From Halobacteriovorax sp. (lineage in GTDB: Bacteria; Bdellovibrionota; Bacteriovoracia; Bacteriovoracales; Bacteriovoracaceae): a DNA stretch of 64,000 nucleotides. A program made the position numbers and the translations under genes. This document shows positions 34,663-44,148 of this stretch, piece by piece. The stretch's first letter is position 1. Each line of letters opens with the position of its first letter. The stretch is taken from the NCBI GenBank assembly GCA_020048985.1, contig JAIFLR010000041.1:1-64000 (forward strand). The letters are read 5' to 3'. The notes under the pieces were generated by a model. That model made no database searches. It was given only the letters and a program-made list of their open reading frames with translations, and was not told the DNA's origin.

Positions 34663-36031
34663 TACCGCGGTTTCTCTTAACGGGAGCCTCTGAGAGACCT
34701 TTCTTATAATCGGCTTTAGCACCCGAGCGCCCACGACCTGATGATTTAACCGCTCTTCCACGTCGATCCACAAGTTCAGCATTATCAGTTTTCTTAGTTG
34801 GCTTGCCACGGAAAGTTGCTGGTTTTTTGATTTCGACTTTCTTCTCAAATTTCTTCTCTTGAGATTTTAATTTCTCTTCAGGAATCACTTCAAGATTAAG
34901 ATGGCTTTGATTGGCAATGGCTTCATTGATCTGAGCAATCATTTTAGAGTCATGTGGGGCAACCAGGTTATAAACCATACCCTTTCTTCCACCACGAGCA
35001 ACTCGACCACAACGGTGTAGATAATAGATCGCAGTCTTAGGCAGGCCGTAGTTCAAAACCCACACAAGATCTTTAATATCGATACCACGAGCAGCTACAT
35101 CAGTAGCAACCAAGACTTGTACTTTGCCTTCAACAAAAGATCTAGTGTTAGCTTCTCTTTCTTTAATCTCAAGATCCCCATGAAGAAGCTTCATTTTAAG
35201 CTTCGGCATTTTCTCTGTGAGATATTTAAATAATTCTTCGGCTTGATTTTTTTGGTTAGTAAAAATAATCCCACGGCCCTGAGCTTGTTTCTCCATGAAC
35301 ATTTTTACAACCATGTTCTTTTCTGCTGGAGTCACACTCACGTTATAAGTTTCAACTTTTGACTGAGGAGCATGAGAATCGCCTCCGGCAATTTTCTCAA
35401 ACTTGATGGCCGGGAAACGGTCAATAATAAACTGCTCAACATCAGCGGGCAGAGTTGCCGTAATGAAACCAAACTGAGTCATATTCATATCAAAATATTC
35501 AATAATGGTATCAAGGTCTTTTTTAAATCCCATATCAAAGAGCTGATCAGCTTCATCAAAAATCACATATTGAAGTTGGTTAAGATTAAGTTCTTTATGT
35601 CTTAATGCACTTTTAATTCTTGATGGAGTCGCAATCAAAATTTCATATGAACCACTGGCCACTGATTTCATCTTGGCATTGGTGTCACCACCAGTCAGAT
35701 CACGCACGCGAAGTTTCGTGTGGTGAGAGATACTTTTAAAAACGTTATAAATCTGAGTTGCAAGTTCTCTAGTTGGGGCCACGATCATGGCGTAAGGGGC
35801 ACACTTCATGGTGTTTTTTACACCTTCATCTTCTTTGGTTTTAAGCTTGCTACAAATTGGAAGAGCATAGGAAAGAGTTTTCCCTGAACCCGTTTCAGAC
35901 AAAACAATGATCGATTTCCGATCAAGGATCTCAGGAATCACCCTTTTTTGGATCGCTGTGGCCGTTTTTATCCCCTCTTCTTTGAAGAAACCTTCAAGAC
36001 CGGGATGGAGGGGAACATGTAAAAACGCCAT
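34649..36031 (-). CDS. DEAD-box RNA helicase, RhlE-like
   Basis: A 460-residue ATP-dependent RNA helicase with all core motifs: Q motif near TATAIQ, SETGSGKT, PTRELA, IFDEADQL, ITATLP (SAT replaced by TAT), ARGIDI and HRCGRVARGG. A basic C-terminal tail with Lys and Arg clusters likely binds RNA. ATG 36031 begins the normal helicase N-terminus (MAFLHVPLHPGL), with AGGA upstream; a longer frame reaching 36172 is not expected. It is divergent from the barrel gene at 36176. Confidence 0.93.
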   Translation of the reverse strand: MAFLHVPLHPGLEGFFKEEGIKTATAIQKRVIPEILDRKSIIVLSETGSGKTLSYALPICSKLKTKEDEGVKNTMKCAPYAMIVAPTRELATQIYNVFKSISHHTKLRVRDLTGGDTNAKMKSVASGSYEILIATPSRIKSALRHKELNLNQLQYVIFDEADQLFDMGFKKDLDTIIEYFDMNMTQFGFITATLPADVEQFIIDRFPAIKFEKIAGGDSHAPQSKVETYNVSVTPAEKNMVVKMFMEKQAQGRGIIFTNQKNQAEELFKYLTEKMPKLKMKLLHGDLEIKEREANTRSFVEGKVQVLVATDVAARGIDIKDLVWVLNYGLPKTAIYYLHRCGRVARGGRKGMVYNLVAPHDSKMIAQINEAIANQSHLNLEVIPEEKLKSQEKKFEKKVEIKKPATFRGKPTKKTDNAELVDRRGRAVKSSGRGRSGAKADYKKGLSEAPVKRNRGIKRR

Positions 36032-36175
36032 AAAAATTCCTAAGCTAATGATTTGTGACTCCGAGTACCATCTGGCGCAGAGTTTGTCAGTCTGAATGGT
36101 AAAAAATTCTGAATATCCCAGAATGGCGAAAGCCCTTAGAATGTGGGGAGTGCTTTTCACTATAAGGACCATTTC

Positions 36176-37258
36176 ATGCTTAGAAAGACCTATCTTGCGA
36201 CCCTAGCCCTACTTTTGGGACTTTATTCAACTTCTTCTAGTGCCCAGATCTTTGATCTGACTTTCACACCCTCGACAGGTGTGCCGCCAGCGGTAACCGC
36301 TGCCATTAATGCAGAAATTCAAACGGCCGAGAACGAAATCAACGATGGACTCCCGAATGCTTCTAACCCTGACCGCTTAATGGAAGGGATGGCCAATTCA
36401 TCAGTTATGGCCGGTAAAGGGATTGGTTCAGATTACGCCTCAAACATGTCCGTATTGCTATTAGGTGCGGGCGTCGGTGTAGGTGCAGATTTAGAAAAAA
36501 ATGAAGAGGCAGACACTGATCTATCAGGAGTGGGTGTCCAGGGTGGACTTATTCTGGGAACCAATCTCGCCTGGATGGATACAAAAAGTATTCTTGGTCT
36601 TGAAACTGATAAGCTGAACGTCTACGTAAACTTTTTTACCTACTCTACTGAAAAGGTAACAGGTGACACCGACGCTTCAATTGATATGTCATCCTACGGA
36701 GTGCACTTTAGTTATAACCTGGTCAAGCCTAAGGGGAATGTCCTTCTCGGCTGGGGAGGAGTCAAAGTTCACTGGGGCTATGAGTACAATAAGACGAATT
36801 TGAAATTTAACTCTAGCATTACTGAAAATATCAGCACCACCGATGTAAGTGGTACTTACTCAGCTGACGTTGAAGCCAGTCCATATGCGACCATTGACGT
36901 CGCCACTCATTCCATACCGCTCGAGATTTCAACCTCCGTTCAATTTCTCTACTTTGTCAGCCTATATGGCGGACTTGGCGCCGATTACAACTCGGGTAGT
37001 GCCACTGGTAAAGGGGATCTGAATTCCACTCCAGCGGCACTGAATTGTACAGCTGGTGCTTGTCCAGGTGGAGCAACTTCAGGAACAATCACAACTTCCG
37101 CCAACATCGATGGAAAAGGTAAGGCTCTGCCTATCACTACCCGCGGCTTTGCAGGTGTGCAGTTAAATCTTCCTTTCATCCGAGTTTTTGTTCAGGCCGA
37201 TAAAGCCTTCGGAAACGAACTTGTTGGTGCTACAGCCGGTGTTAGACTCGTTTTCTAA
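36176..37258 (+). CDS. Outer-membrane beta-barrel-like protein
   Basis: A 360-residue protein with a signal peptide (1-21, SSAQ) and strand-rich repeats of alternating hydrophobic residues ending in GVRLVF, the C-terminal aromatic strand typical of outer-membrane barrels. A Thr/Gly-rich insertion with paired cysteines lies near 295. I recognise no transporter family. AAGGA lies 8 bases upstream of ATG 36176. Confidence 0.7.
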   Translation: MLRKTYLATLALLLGLYSTSSSAQIFDLTFTPSTGVPPAVTAAINAEIQTAENEINDGLPNASNPDRLMEGMANSSVMAGKGIGSDYASNMSVLLLGAGVGVGADLEKNEEADTDLSGVGVQGGLILGTNLAWMDTKSILGLETDKLNVYVNFFTYSTEKVTGDTDASIDMSSYGVHFSYNLVKPKGNVLLGWGGVKVHWGYEYNKTNLKFNSSITENISTTDVSGTYSADVEASPYATIDVATHSIPLEISTSVQFLYFVSLYGGLGADYNSGSATGKGDLNSTPAALNCTAGACPGGATSGTITTSANIDGKGKALPITTRGFAGVQLNLPFIRVFVQADKAFGNELVGATAGVRLVF

Positions 37259-37769
37259 ATCGTTTTTTATTTTTACTTCGCCAGGCCTTTGGTTGCTCAA
37301 TACCTCCAAAGGCCCAAAGATTTCGCTTCTTTCTTTTGGCCATAATCAGCGCCCTTAAATACTCATACTTCTCGTTTTGACTGGTGAATTTGGCGTGGGG
37401 ATAGAGACTAGCACACCCCTCTTGAATCAGCCTGAAACTCACCCGATCAATGTCCCCCAAAATCCTGCCATAGATATCAAGCCCATAAATATCGAGTTCC
37501 CCTTTTTCTTTTAGAAGTCGGCTTAAGCATTTTTGTGAGAACTGACCCGCGTCCGTGTTGCTTAAGAGAAAAGGCTGACCTTTCTCAGGGGCATCAACCC
37601 GTGATAAGCGCACCTTCGCTTCAAATCTTCCCCTCCTTATCAGAACCGTATCACCATCATAAACCCTGAGAATTTCGACACTCATTCGTATGGGTATGAG
37701 GTCTGTAAGATCTACTCTGACTAGGAAAAGACTCAACAAAGGCCAAAGAATTTGATAAGGTCCGCGCAT
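37242..37769 (-). CDS. Membrane-anchored thermonuclease (SNase) family protein
   Basis: A 175-residue protein. An N-terminal hydrophobic segment (about 5-18) looks like a signal or anchor. A staphylococcal-nuclease-like domain follows, with VYDGDTVLI, VRLSRVDAPEKGQPF and YGRILGDI, then a Lys/Arg-rich tail. It would cut nucleic acids outside the inner membrane, fitting a nutrient-scavenging or predatory role. The 3' end overlaps the barrel gene by 17 bases; divergent from tgt. Confidence 0.78.
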   Translation of the reverse strand: MRGPYQILWPLLSLFLVRVDLTDLIPIRMSVEILRVYDGDTVLIRRGRFEAKVRLSRVDAPEKGQPFLLSNTDAGQFSQKCLSRLLKEKGELDIYGLDIYGRILGDIDRVSFRLIQEGCASLYPHAKFTSQNEKYEYLRALIMAKRKKRNLWAFGGIEQPKAWRSKNKKRFRKRV

Positions 37770-37841
37770 AAATTAAATCCTTACTGGAAATGCCGGGGCC
37801 TAGGCCTCTGGAAAACAACTAATGCCAAGGAAAGTTCTAAA

Positions 37842-38972
37842 ATGAATGTTCGTTCAGATGTAAATCAACATTTTAAATTCACTCTTCAACACGTCGACAA
37901 GAGCTGCGGAGCTCGCGCCGGAATTATTCATACTCCACATGGTGATATTGAAACTCCGGTTTTTATGCCGGTGGGAACTCATGGAGCGATCAAAGCTCTT
38001 CAACCTAAAGAGCTAGTGGATATGAATATCCAAATTATGCTCTCAAATACGTATCACTTGCATTTAACTCCTGGCTCAGAGCTTATTGCCAAGGCCGGTG
38101 GACTTCATAAATTTATGGGATGGGACCGCCCAATCCTAACTGACTCCGGCGGCTTTCAGGTTTTTTCACTCCAGAAAAACTCCATCACTGAAGAAGGAGC
38201 AAACTTCAAAGGGGCAAAAGGCGAGAACGTTCTTCTGACTCCAGAGATTTCAATTCAAGTTCAACAGAATCTTGGCTCTGATATCATGATGGCCTTTGAT
38301 GAATGTATTCCTTATCCGGCCACTGAAAAATATGTGGAAGAATCAATTGCTCGAACTCACCGCTGGCTAGACCGATGTATAACTGCTTGGACTAAACCCA
38401 ATCAAGCGCTATTTGGAATTGTTCAAGGTGGGATTTATGAAAAGTATCGTGAGAAATGTATTGAAGAAGTAACTAAAAGAGATCTTCCTGGTTACGCCAT
38501 CGGTGGGGTTTCAGTGAACGAAGGAACTGACTTGATGGAGAAGGTAGTTAAATTTACTGCCCCATTAATGCCAAAAGATAAGCCTCGCTACGTTATGGGT
38601 GTGGGAATGCCGGAAGATCTGCTCATGATCTGGGAAAACGGTATTGATATGAGTGATTGTATCATTCCAACTAAATTTGCTCGTGGAGGAACTCTCTTCA
38701 CCAATCGTGGAAAAATTCGTATCGATCACCAAAATTACCGCCGCGATTTCTTTCCGATAGAGCCGAATTTAAAAGACTACGTGAATACCAATTTCACTCG
38801 TGCCTATATCAAACATTTATTTGATTCAAATGAAATTCTGGGACAGATTCTGGCCACAGCTCACAACATTTCTTTCTACAAATCTTTGGCATCCAGAGCA
38901 CGGGAAGCGATCCTTGAAGACCGCTTCCTGGAATTTAAGAAACAATTTCTTGATGGGTATAAGAAGAACTAG
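37842..38972 (+). CDS. tgt: Queuine tRNA-ribosyltransferase lacking zinc cysteines
   Basis: A 376-residue TGT that exchanges guanine-34 for preQ1 in tRNA anticodons. Conserved parts are LTDSGGFQVFSL (D101), GIVQGG, GYAIGGVSVNEG and DCIIPTKFARGG with nucleophile D272. Where E. coli has the zinc site CxCxxC...H (C302, C304, C307, H333), this protein has L310, D312, N315 and H341, so three of four ligands are gone; the rest, NFTRAYIKHL, is normal. ATG 37842 is chosen from the family start. Convergent with the protease by 4 bases. Confidence 0.93.
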   Translation: MNVRSDVNQHFKFTLQHVDKSCGARAGIIHTPHGDIETPVFMPVGTHGAIKALQPKELVDMNIQIMLSNTYHLHLTPGSELIAKAGGLHKFMGWDRPILTDSGGFQVFSLQKNSITEEGANFKGAKGENVLLTPEISIQVQQNLGSDIMMAFDECIPYPATEKYVEESIARTHRWLDRCITAWTKPNQALFGIVQGGIYEKYREKCIEEVTKRDLPGYAIGGVSVNEGTDLMEKVVKFTAPLMPKDKPRYVMGVGMPEDLLMIWENGIDMSDCIIPTKFARGGTLFTNRGKIRIDHQNYRRDFFPIEPNLKDYVNTNFTRAYIKHLFDSNEILGQILATAHNISFYKSLASRAREAILEDRFLEFKKQFLDGYKKN

Positions 38973-41536
38973 AAGTTTTCCTTAATCACCCTGAGTTGAA
39001 GTCGGCGGCGGTTAGTTTCAAGTTGAGACTTAACCGCAGTGACATCTACTTTAAATTTAACCACTAGTGGATCTGCTGAAAACTCAGTGATGGCACTAGC
39101 TTCAATCGGTGCCCACTCTCCTAAAAGACAGGCCTCACGTTCTTTTTTAAATCTGATGCGGTTGAGATTTGTATCAATTGGGTATTGTCCCAAACATGCT
39201 TTCGCCTTTGTCGTGGCCAGCTCGACAATTCTTTTTTCTAAACCGGAAATCGACTTCTCAGCAAAGACTGACTTCGATTCATCCAGCCAAGAGTTGTATT
39301 CCGGCGCCAGATGAATGTCTCGGCAGGCACTCTCTACGAATGCTCCAAAGACCGGTGCCCTCAGCTGATAAGTCAGAGGGAAATCAATTTTCACCAAGGC
39401 CAGCGCCTGACAATCCTTATTTAGATTCTCTACATTGAGCACGTCTTTAACCCAAACAAAATCGGCCAGCATTTTCTTTCTTAAAGTTCCCTGATCATTT
39501 TGGATGTATTCAAGAGCAGCTTTATTTTCTTTTGCGCGTTTCTGTTTGTAAATTTCCAATAAACTTTTCTGGAGTTCAGGAAGAACTTCTTCATGAAGAA
39601 TCGCTTCTTCTTTTGGATGTTGAACTTTAAGGTCCCCGACTGCAAGATTTCTCACAATGGATTTTGCACCGTCAGGAAAGTCCGCATTTAAACAATTAAA
39701 TAGAGAACTGGCCATGTAGCCATCCCCCACAGAGAAGAACTTGCCTGAAGGAGGCAGGTCATCACTTAATGGGATGGATTCACACTTGGCCCATAAATCT
39801 TTTGCCTCAAGATCAATCTGCGACTTGTGAGAAAGCACAAACGCCTTGTAATAACCATTAAGGTATTCTCTAGTATCAGCGATCGAGTGGCTCGTGAGAT
39901 AAAGTTCGGCCAAATCCTGAGCATGGGTACTTGGAAGATTGAGTGGCGCAATTTTCTGGGTCGCCAGTCTGAGAACTTCAGTTTGATAACAAGTTTCTTC
40001 TGAAGCAATATCGGCACAAGAAAGAAAAGCCGTGTTGGCCATACTTCGATTAGGAATCTCATCATAGAAAGCCTGAACTTTTGCGAAGTAGGTTTTATCC
40101 GTCTGAAGTTCCTGCAAGTATTTATTCATGAGACCATTCACTTCAGTTTTAAATCCCGACTCCCAGTCACTACTTGGCGAGTATCCTGAAAGGACTCTAC
40201 ATCCATCGGGGTCACTGACTTTAACTTTGGCCTGAACTTCCTTGGAAATTTCTGTCGCTTTCGCCCCCAAGCAGTTAATCATCGCTGGGAGAAGAGGCGT
40301 GATAAAATCCGTTTTCTTAAAATAAGTAGAAGCAAATCCCTGACTACTCTTGGAGCAATTCCCTACCGCTCTGAAAGCTAGCTGGGAGATTAATGAAGCG
40401 TGATTTACCATCCATCCTTTCACGAGATCAGAATTCTGAAACTGTTTATCAAAGAAATAATTCTTTGAAGTAAAGTTCCAATGCTCAGAGGAAATATTGT
40501 TTTTTGTGGTTGAACCCTCAACCCTAAAGTGGGCGATGGTCTCTGCAAAGTTTTCTGCAGGAGAAGTTCCGGCATAACTTGTGGCCAGTTTAATGCCTGG
40601 CTTATGCTCCCATTGGCGAACAGTTTTCCCAGCATCATCTTTATACTCTTTTAAGAAAAAATTCGATACTGTTAGATAATCCGGTTCATCCGAGCGATAA
40701 CTTTTTTTAAGTTTTTTCCCCTGATGGTAGTCCACTTGGTGGGTCAACTCATGCAGAACAGATTCATAAAATGTTCCGGGATGCGCATCAGTTCCTGTCG
40801 CCAGACAGCCGTCCTGGAGAGACACAATCCCGTGGCTCCATGCAAGTCCACAGGTCATACTACTCATAAAACCAAAATATTCACCACGAGGGACACGCTG
40901 AATTTCCGTCAAATAGTTCAATTCCGTATGAGGAGCTTTGATCATGTGAGACAAACGCCAGAAGGCATAAAGCTCGTTTTCGCTCCATAGATAATCAGAA
41001 ACTTTAAAAACTTTTTCGTTATAAATCCCGGGTTTGATATCCCTGTAACTGCCACCATAAACCGTGTTGTGAGCAGTTAAATAGTTCCCCATTTTGAGAA
41101 ACCAAAGGTAATGCACATATCCCGCGACGTAGTCCTCTTTGCCGTAGATTTTATTGAAGATGCAGGGAAGATCCTTACAGGCCGAATAATCGATGGCATC
41201 TGCGTCGTTAAGATCGCCTAGGCGTTTTCCGTGGGTATTTAAAAAATTCGCCTGTGGAATCGGAAGATCCTCAAGATTTAAATGCTTCCACTTGCCTTTA
41301 ACTTTGGTACCCGAAGCATATTTTTTTTCTAGCTCTTTGATCTCACTCTTTAGTATTGAAACGGAGAATACGTCTTTCAGACAAAGGTCAGCGGCCAGCG
41401 TCGCCACCTTTCTCTCGGCGATTTTCTCGTCAGGAGCTGATTTCTCAAGCTGACTGAGGAGTGTAGGAAAGTCATTCGATCGCGAGCAGCCCACACTCAT
41501 AAGAGCAACGAGAATAATTAAATTATTTTTTTTCAT
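38969..41536 (-). CDS. Lipoprotein zinc metalloprotease, lethal-factor-like
   Basis: An 855-residue protein with lipobox VGC (Cys17) and an HELTH zinc motif (VLHELTHQVDYH, about 262-273). A later PAENFAETIAHF segment could supply the third ligand Glu, the layout of M34-like (anthrax lethal factor/PPEP) and related gluzincins. The C-terminal 450 residues are Cys-containing and unassigned. Preceded by and overlapping the BamE-like lipoprotein (14 bases), so they form one operon; convergent with tgt. The substrate is unknown. Confidence 0.82.
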   Translation of the reverse strand: MKKNNLIILVALMSVGCSRSNDFPTLLSQLEKSAPDEKIAERKVATLAADLCLKDVFSVSILKSEIKELEKKYASGTKVKGKWKHLNLEDLPIPQANFLNTHGKRLGDLNDADAIDYSACKDLPCIFNKIYGKEDYVAGYVHYLWFLKMGNYLTAHNTVYGGSYRDIKPGIYNEKVFKVSDYLWSENELYAFWRLSHMIKAPHTELNYLTEIQRVPRGEYFGFMSSMTCGLAWSHGIVSLQDGCLATGTDAHPGTFYESVLHELTHQVDYHQGKKLKKSYRSDEPDYLTVSNFFLKEYKDDAGKTVRQWEHKPGIKLATSYAGTSPAENFAETIAHFRVEGSTTKNNISSEHWNFTSKNYFFDKQFQNSDLVKGWMVNHASLISQLAFRAVGNCSKSSQGFASTYFKKTDFITPLLPAMINCLGAKATEISKEVQAKVKVSDPDGCRVLSGYSPSSDWESGFKTEVNGLMNKYLQELQTDKTYFAKVQAFYDEIPNRSMANTAFLSCADIASEETCYQTEVLRLATQKIAPLNLPSTHAQDLAELYLTSHSIADTREYLNGYYKAFVLSHKSQIDLEAKDLWAKCESIPLSDDLPPSGKFFSVGDGYMASSLFNCLNADFPDGAKSIVRNLAVGDLKVQHPKEEAILHEEVLPELQKSLLEIYKQKRAKENKAALEYIQNDQGTLRKKMLADFVWVKDVLNVENLNKDCQALALVKIDFPLTYQLRAPVFGAFVESACRDIHLAPEYNSWLDESKSVFAEKSISGLEKRIVELATTKAKACLGQYPIDTNLNRIRFKKEREACLLGEWAPIEASAITEFSADPLVVKFKVDVTAVKSQLETNRRRLQLRVIKENF

Positions 41537-41951
41537 ATTCTACCACTCTGCTAATTGTATCGGAACCTTGGGTGTAAATGACTGAGAGCCCTTGTTCTGG
41601 GCATGCCATTTCAACTTCTGGTTGAGTATGCGCCTTGGGATCCTGAGGAAGTGTTGTAGTCTTCATGAATGGACAAGATTTGAATTTGTGTTTCCACCAC
41701 ATCACGAGTTTTTCATCCCCAGTCGGATTAGTGAAACGATTGCTCACAAGGTCACCCTTGAGTTGAATGCTTTCATTATTTTTAAATTTCATCATGGAGC
41801 CATCTTTAACCTCCGGAATTTTTTCTTCCGAAAGTGGCTCACCTTTTTCAGCGATCACGTCAGCACGTGTCGTCTCACCAATTTTAAAGGATGATCGTTT
41901 GGCGCCACAGGCGCTCAAAAGCAGAAGGCTTAGAATGATAAAGACTTTCAT
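41523..41951 (-). CDS. SmpA/BamE-like lipoprotein
   Basis: A 142-residue lipoprotein with lipobox LLSAC (Cys15) followed by KIGETTRADVIAEKGEP, resembling the G-x-T-xx-xV-xxxxG-x-P start of SmpA/BamE domains. The rest is beta-rich with two cysteines (FKSCPF, MACPEQ). Translation overlaps the metalloprotease gene by 14 bases. A decayed copy of its first 70 codons survives at 45233-45446. Confidence 0.75.
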   Translation of the reverse strand: MKVFIILSLLLLSACGAKRSSFKIGETTRADVIAEKGEPLSEEKIPEVKDGSMMKFKNNESIQLKGDLVSNRFTNPTGDEKLVMWWKHKFKSCPFMKTTTLPQDPKAHTQPEVEMACPEQGLSVIYTQGSDTISRVVEYEKK

Positions 41952-42101
41952 GGTTATTTTTCTCCATAAAGCCTATCGGAAGCATTACCAGACAACTCAA
42001 GTCCGGAATGGGTTTTTCTCGTGATATCTGATGGTTAAGACGCTAACCAATTGACTTTTATTAATGAATCCCGTTTGTTAGGCTAAATAAAAGGACATTC
42101 T

Positions 42102-42446
42102 ATGAACTGCTTAAAATCTCTTATCGTTCTCTCGGCCCTCTTAAGCTCACAAGCATTTGCCAAAGATCTCAACCTCAAGTGTGTTGCCACCTATAACGCA
42201 GATAAAGTTCTTGAAACAGAATTAACTCTGGCCTCTGGAGCTCGCAGCATCTCTTTCGGAGAAGCTCAAGGATTTGATTTTTTCCTGACTCATACTGGAG
42301 ACAACACTGTTGAACTTCAGGCGTTGAATATTGATGAGCCTTCTCGTAGTTACGCAACAGCAAAACTTACTGACTCATCTTCATTTGTTGAATTGAGTAT
42401 CTGGAAAAGAGAATTCATCATGGAAGTTCGCTGCACGTTGATTTAA
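42102..42446 (+). CDS. Small exported protein
   Basis: A 114-residue protein with signal peptide (1-20, AFA cleavage). The mature 94 residues look like a single beta-sandwich with two cysteines (near 27 and 111) likely to pair. AAGGA precedes ATG 42102. No family recognised. It is followed by 120 bases without a gene before the next exported protein. Confidence 0.65.
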   Translation: MNCLKSLIVLSALLSSQAFAKDLNLKCVATYNADKVLETELTLASGARSISFGEAQGFDFFLTHTGDNTVELQALNIDEPSRSYATAKLTDSSSFVELSIWKREFIMEVRCTLI

Positions 42447-42569
42447 TTTTATCGCCGGTGTCGAAAAGGCCCCGATATTTTTAGCTCCCGCCATTCTTCA
42501 ATTGACAGAAAATCACCCTAATTGGTTTTATAAGAGAAAGATCTTTTGCCTCACATACATGGAGCTCGG

Positions 42570-44093
42570 ATGAAACACTTTCTCGGAATTTTCCTTTTCT
42601 CATTTGCCTTTAACGCACAATCACAGCCTCTACCCCAGAGTCAGTGTCCACAGGCAGGAGTCCTTCTAAGCCGCGACTATATTGGCCTCTCTGGTGATGC
42701 TGTTCAAAGTAGCTATCGCCGTGACGGAGCAGCACAAATACCTACAACTCAAGATTTTGCAGGAAACCTGACAGCTCGCACTTACAAAGTTTTTAATGAA
42801 CGCTCGTGCGTTGCTAAGGTTCACAACTACCAACAACAAGTTTGTGCGGATGTTCCAGCCGATATCGCTGTAGGGCGTGGAAACAATCTCTTTCGCAGTT
42901 TCTTTGACTTAAACATTACTTCACTTAAGCGTGCTGAAATGTTCTCTCAAACTGTTAAATACGGCCTGGGCACTACTCAAGCAACTCGCATAACTACCGC
43001 CAATGAAGTTATAAAAAACATGACTCGTATTGCAATCTCAACTGGTATTCCAAACAGCTGGGATCTATTAGGTCTAATGCTAAAACAAGTAGTAGCTGAA
43101 GGCTTCATGACTCAAGCGGAATTTGATGACATTTTTGTAGTCAACGCTGCTACCAATAAGGCCAACCTTGGATTCCAACCGCTAAACGGAGTACAAATCA
43201 ACGAAGGAAAAGGAAACGGAAAATTAGCTCGTATTTTCGATCTCACACTCACTCTTCTTCACCGCGCTCAACTGATTAAGAGAACTATCAATGGTGTTTC
43301 TGATGCTGCTTCTGTGAACCTGGCGAAGTCATTTATTGAATTCGCTAGCGTCAATGGTGTCCCAGCGAAATGGACCCACTTCGTTGTTATGCTTAAAGAT
43401 TCAGCAGTTAAAAATGCCATCTCTCAAGCAGAATTTCAAAACATCACCGAGGGTCTTGAAACAATCAACAGAATGAACCTTGGCTTTGAAGTGAATTACT
43501 TCATCTGCAAAATGGAAAATAGACAGCACTTTTATAACGCTGTTATAGATACACGCAGACAGGATTTTCATCAGGATATTTCTAAGAGCTTCCGTATAAA
43601 TGTCTCTAACGCTCCTCTACTCCAAGGAGAATCTGAAGAAGTCGTTGCCACTTTCAATGGTCTTGATGAAATGCAAATTTCTGTTTCACAAAATTACAAC
43701 AATTTCACCATTGAGCGCTCCACTGCTGATCAAATAGAGTTCATAAAATTGGTTGGTGCACGTAAGAGAGTCACTCCTCCCAACGCTATTGTGGCCCAGG
43801 TACTTCATCAGGGAAGCAAAGTGAACGTTAACCTTCAAAACTCTGCTTTCAACCCTTTAGTTGGTGGAAAAGTTGTTGTTGAAGTGCGTTTCTTTGAGAA
43901 AGTAGCGATTCTTTCAGATAAGCATCTTGGAACAAAGATTTTTGAATTAACTAACGGTGATATGAATACTTTCACCCCTAATGTTCAGATGATCAAATCG
44001 GGCCGTAAGGCATATGTTCAACTTTACATGAAAGTAGTTGGATCTAATTATTACAATGAAGAGCTTTCAACCTTCAAAGAATTCAGAGAATAA
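42570..44093 (+). CDS. Exported protein with internal duplication
   Basis: A 507-residue protein with signal peptide (1-16). Residues 108-204 and 221-308 are repeats of one helical module: FDLNITSLKRAEMF against FDLTLTLLHRAQLI, TGIPNSWDLLGLMLK against NGVPAKWTHFVVMLK, MTQAEFDDI against ISQAEFQNI, and NLGFQ against NLGFE. The C-terminal 200 residues are a beta-rich domain. I recognise no family. GGAG lies 5 bases before ATG 42570, so a longer frame from 42546 is not used. Confidence 0.75.
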   Translation: MKHFLGIFLFSFAFNAQSQPLPQSQCPQAGVLLSRDYIGLSGDAVQSSYRRDGAAQIPTTQDFAGNLTARTYKVFNERSCVAKVHNYQQQVCADVPADIAVGRGNNLFRSFFDLNITSLKRAEMFSQTVKYGLGTTQATRITTANEVIKNMTRIAISTGIPNSWDLLGLMLKQVVAEGFMTQAEFDDIFVVNAATNKANLGFQPLNGVQINEGKGNGKLARIFDLTLTLLHRAQLIKRTINGVSDAASVNLAKSFIEFASVNGVPAKWTHFVVMLKDSAVKNAISQAEFQNITEGLETINRMNLGFEVNYFICKMENRQHFYNAVIDTRRQDFHQDISKSFRINVSNAPLLQGESEEVVATFNGLDEMQISVSQNYNNFTIERSTADQIEFIKLVGARKRVTPPNAIVAQVLHQGSKVNVNLQNSAFNPLVGGKVVVEVRFFEKVAILSDKHLGTKIFELTNGDMNTFTPNVQMIKSGRKAYVQLYMKVVGSNYYNEELSTFKEFRE

Positions 44094-44110
44094 GATTTCA
44101 AATCTATGAT

Positions 44111-44140
44111 GTCCAGGCCCTACAATGAGGGGCCTGGACA
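44111..44140. terminator. Inverted repeat, probable transcription stop
   Basis: A 10-bp perfect stem GTCCAGGCCC/GGGCCTGGAC lies 18 bases after one gene and 9 bases before the end of the convergent gene. It has no T tract on either strand, so it may stop transcription through rho or act as an attenuating structure. Confidence 0.5.
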
Positions 44141-44148
44141 AATTAGGC

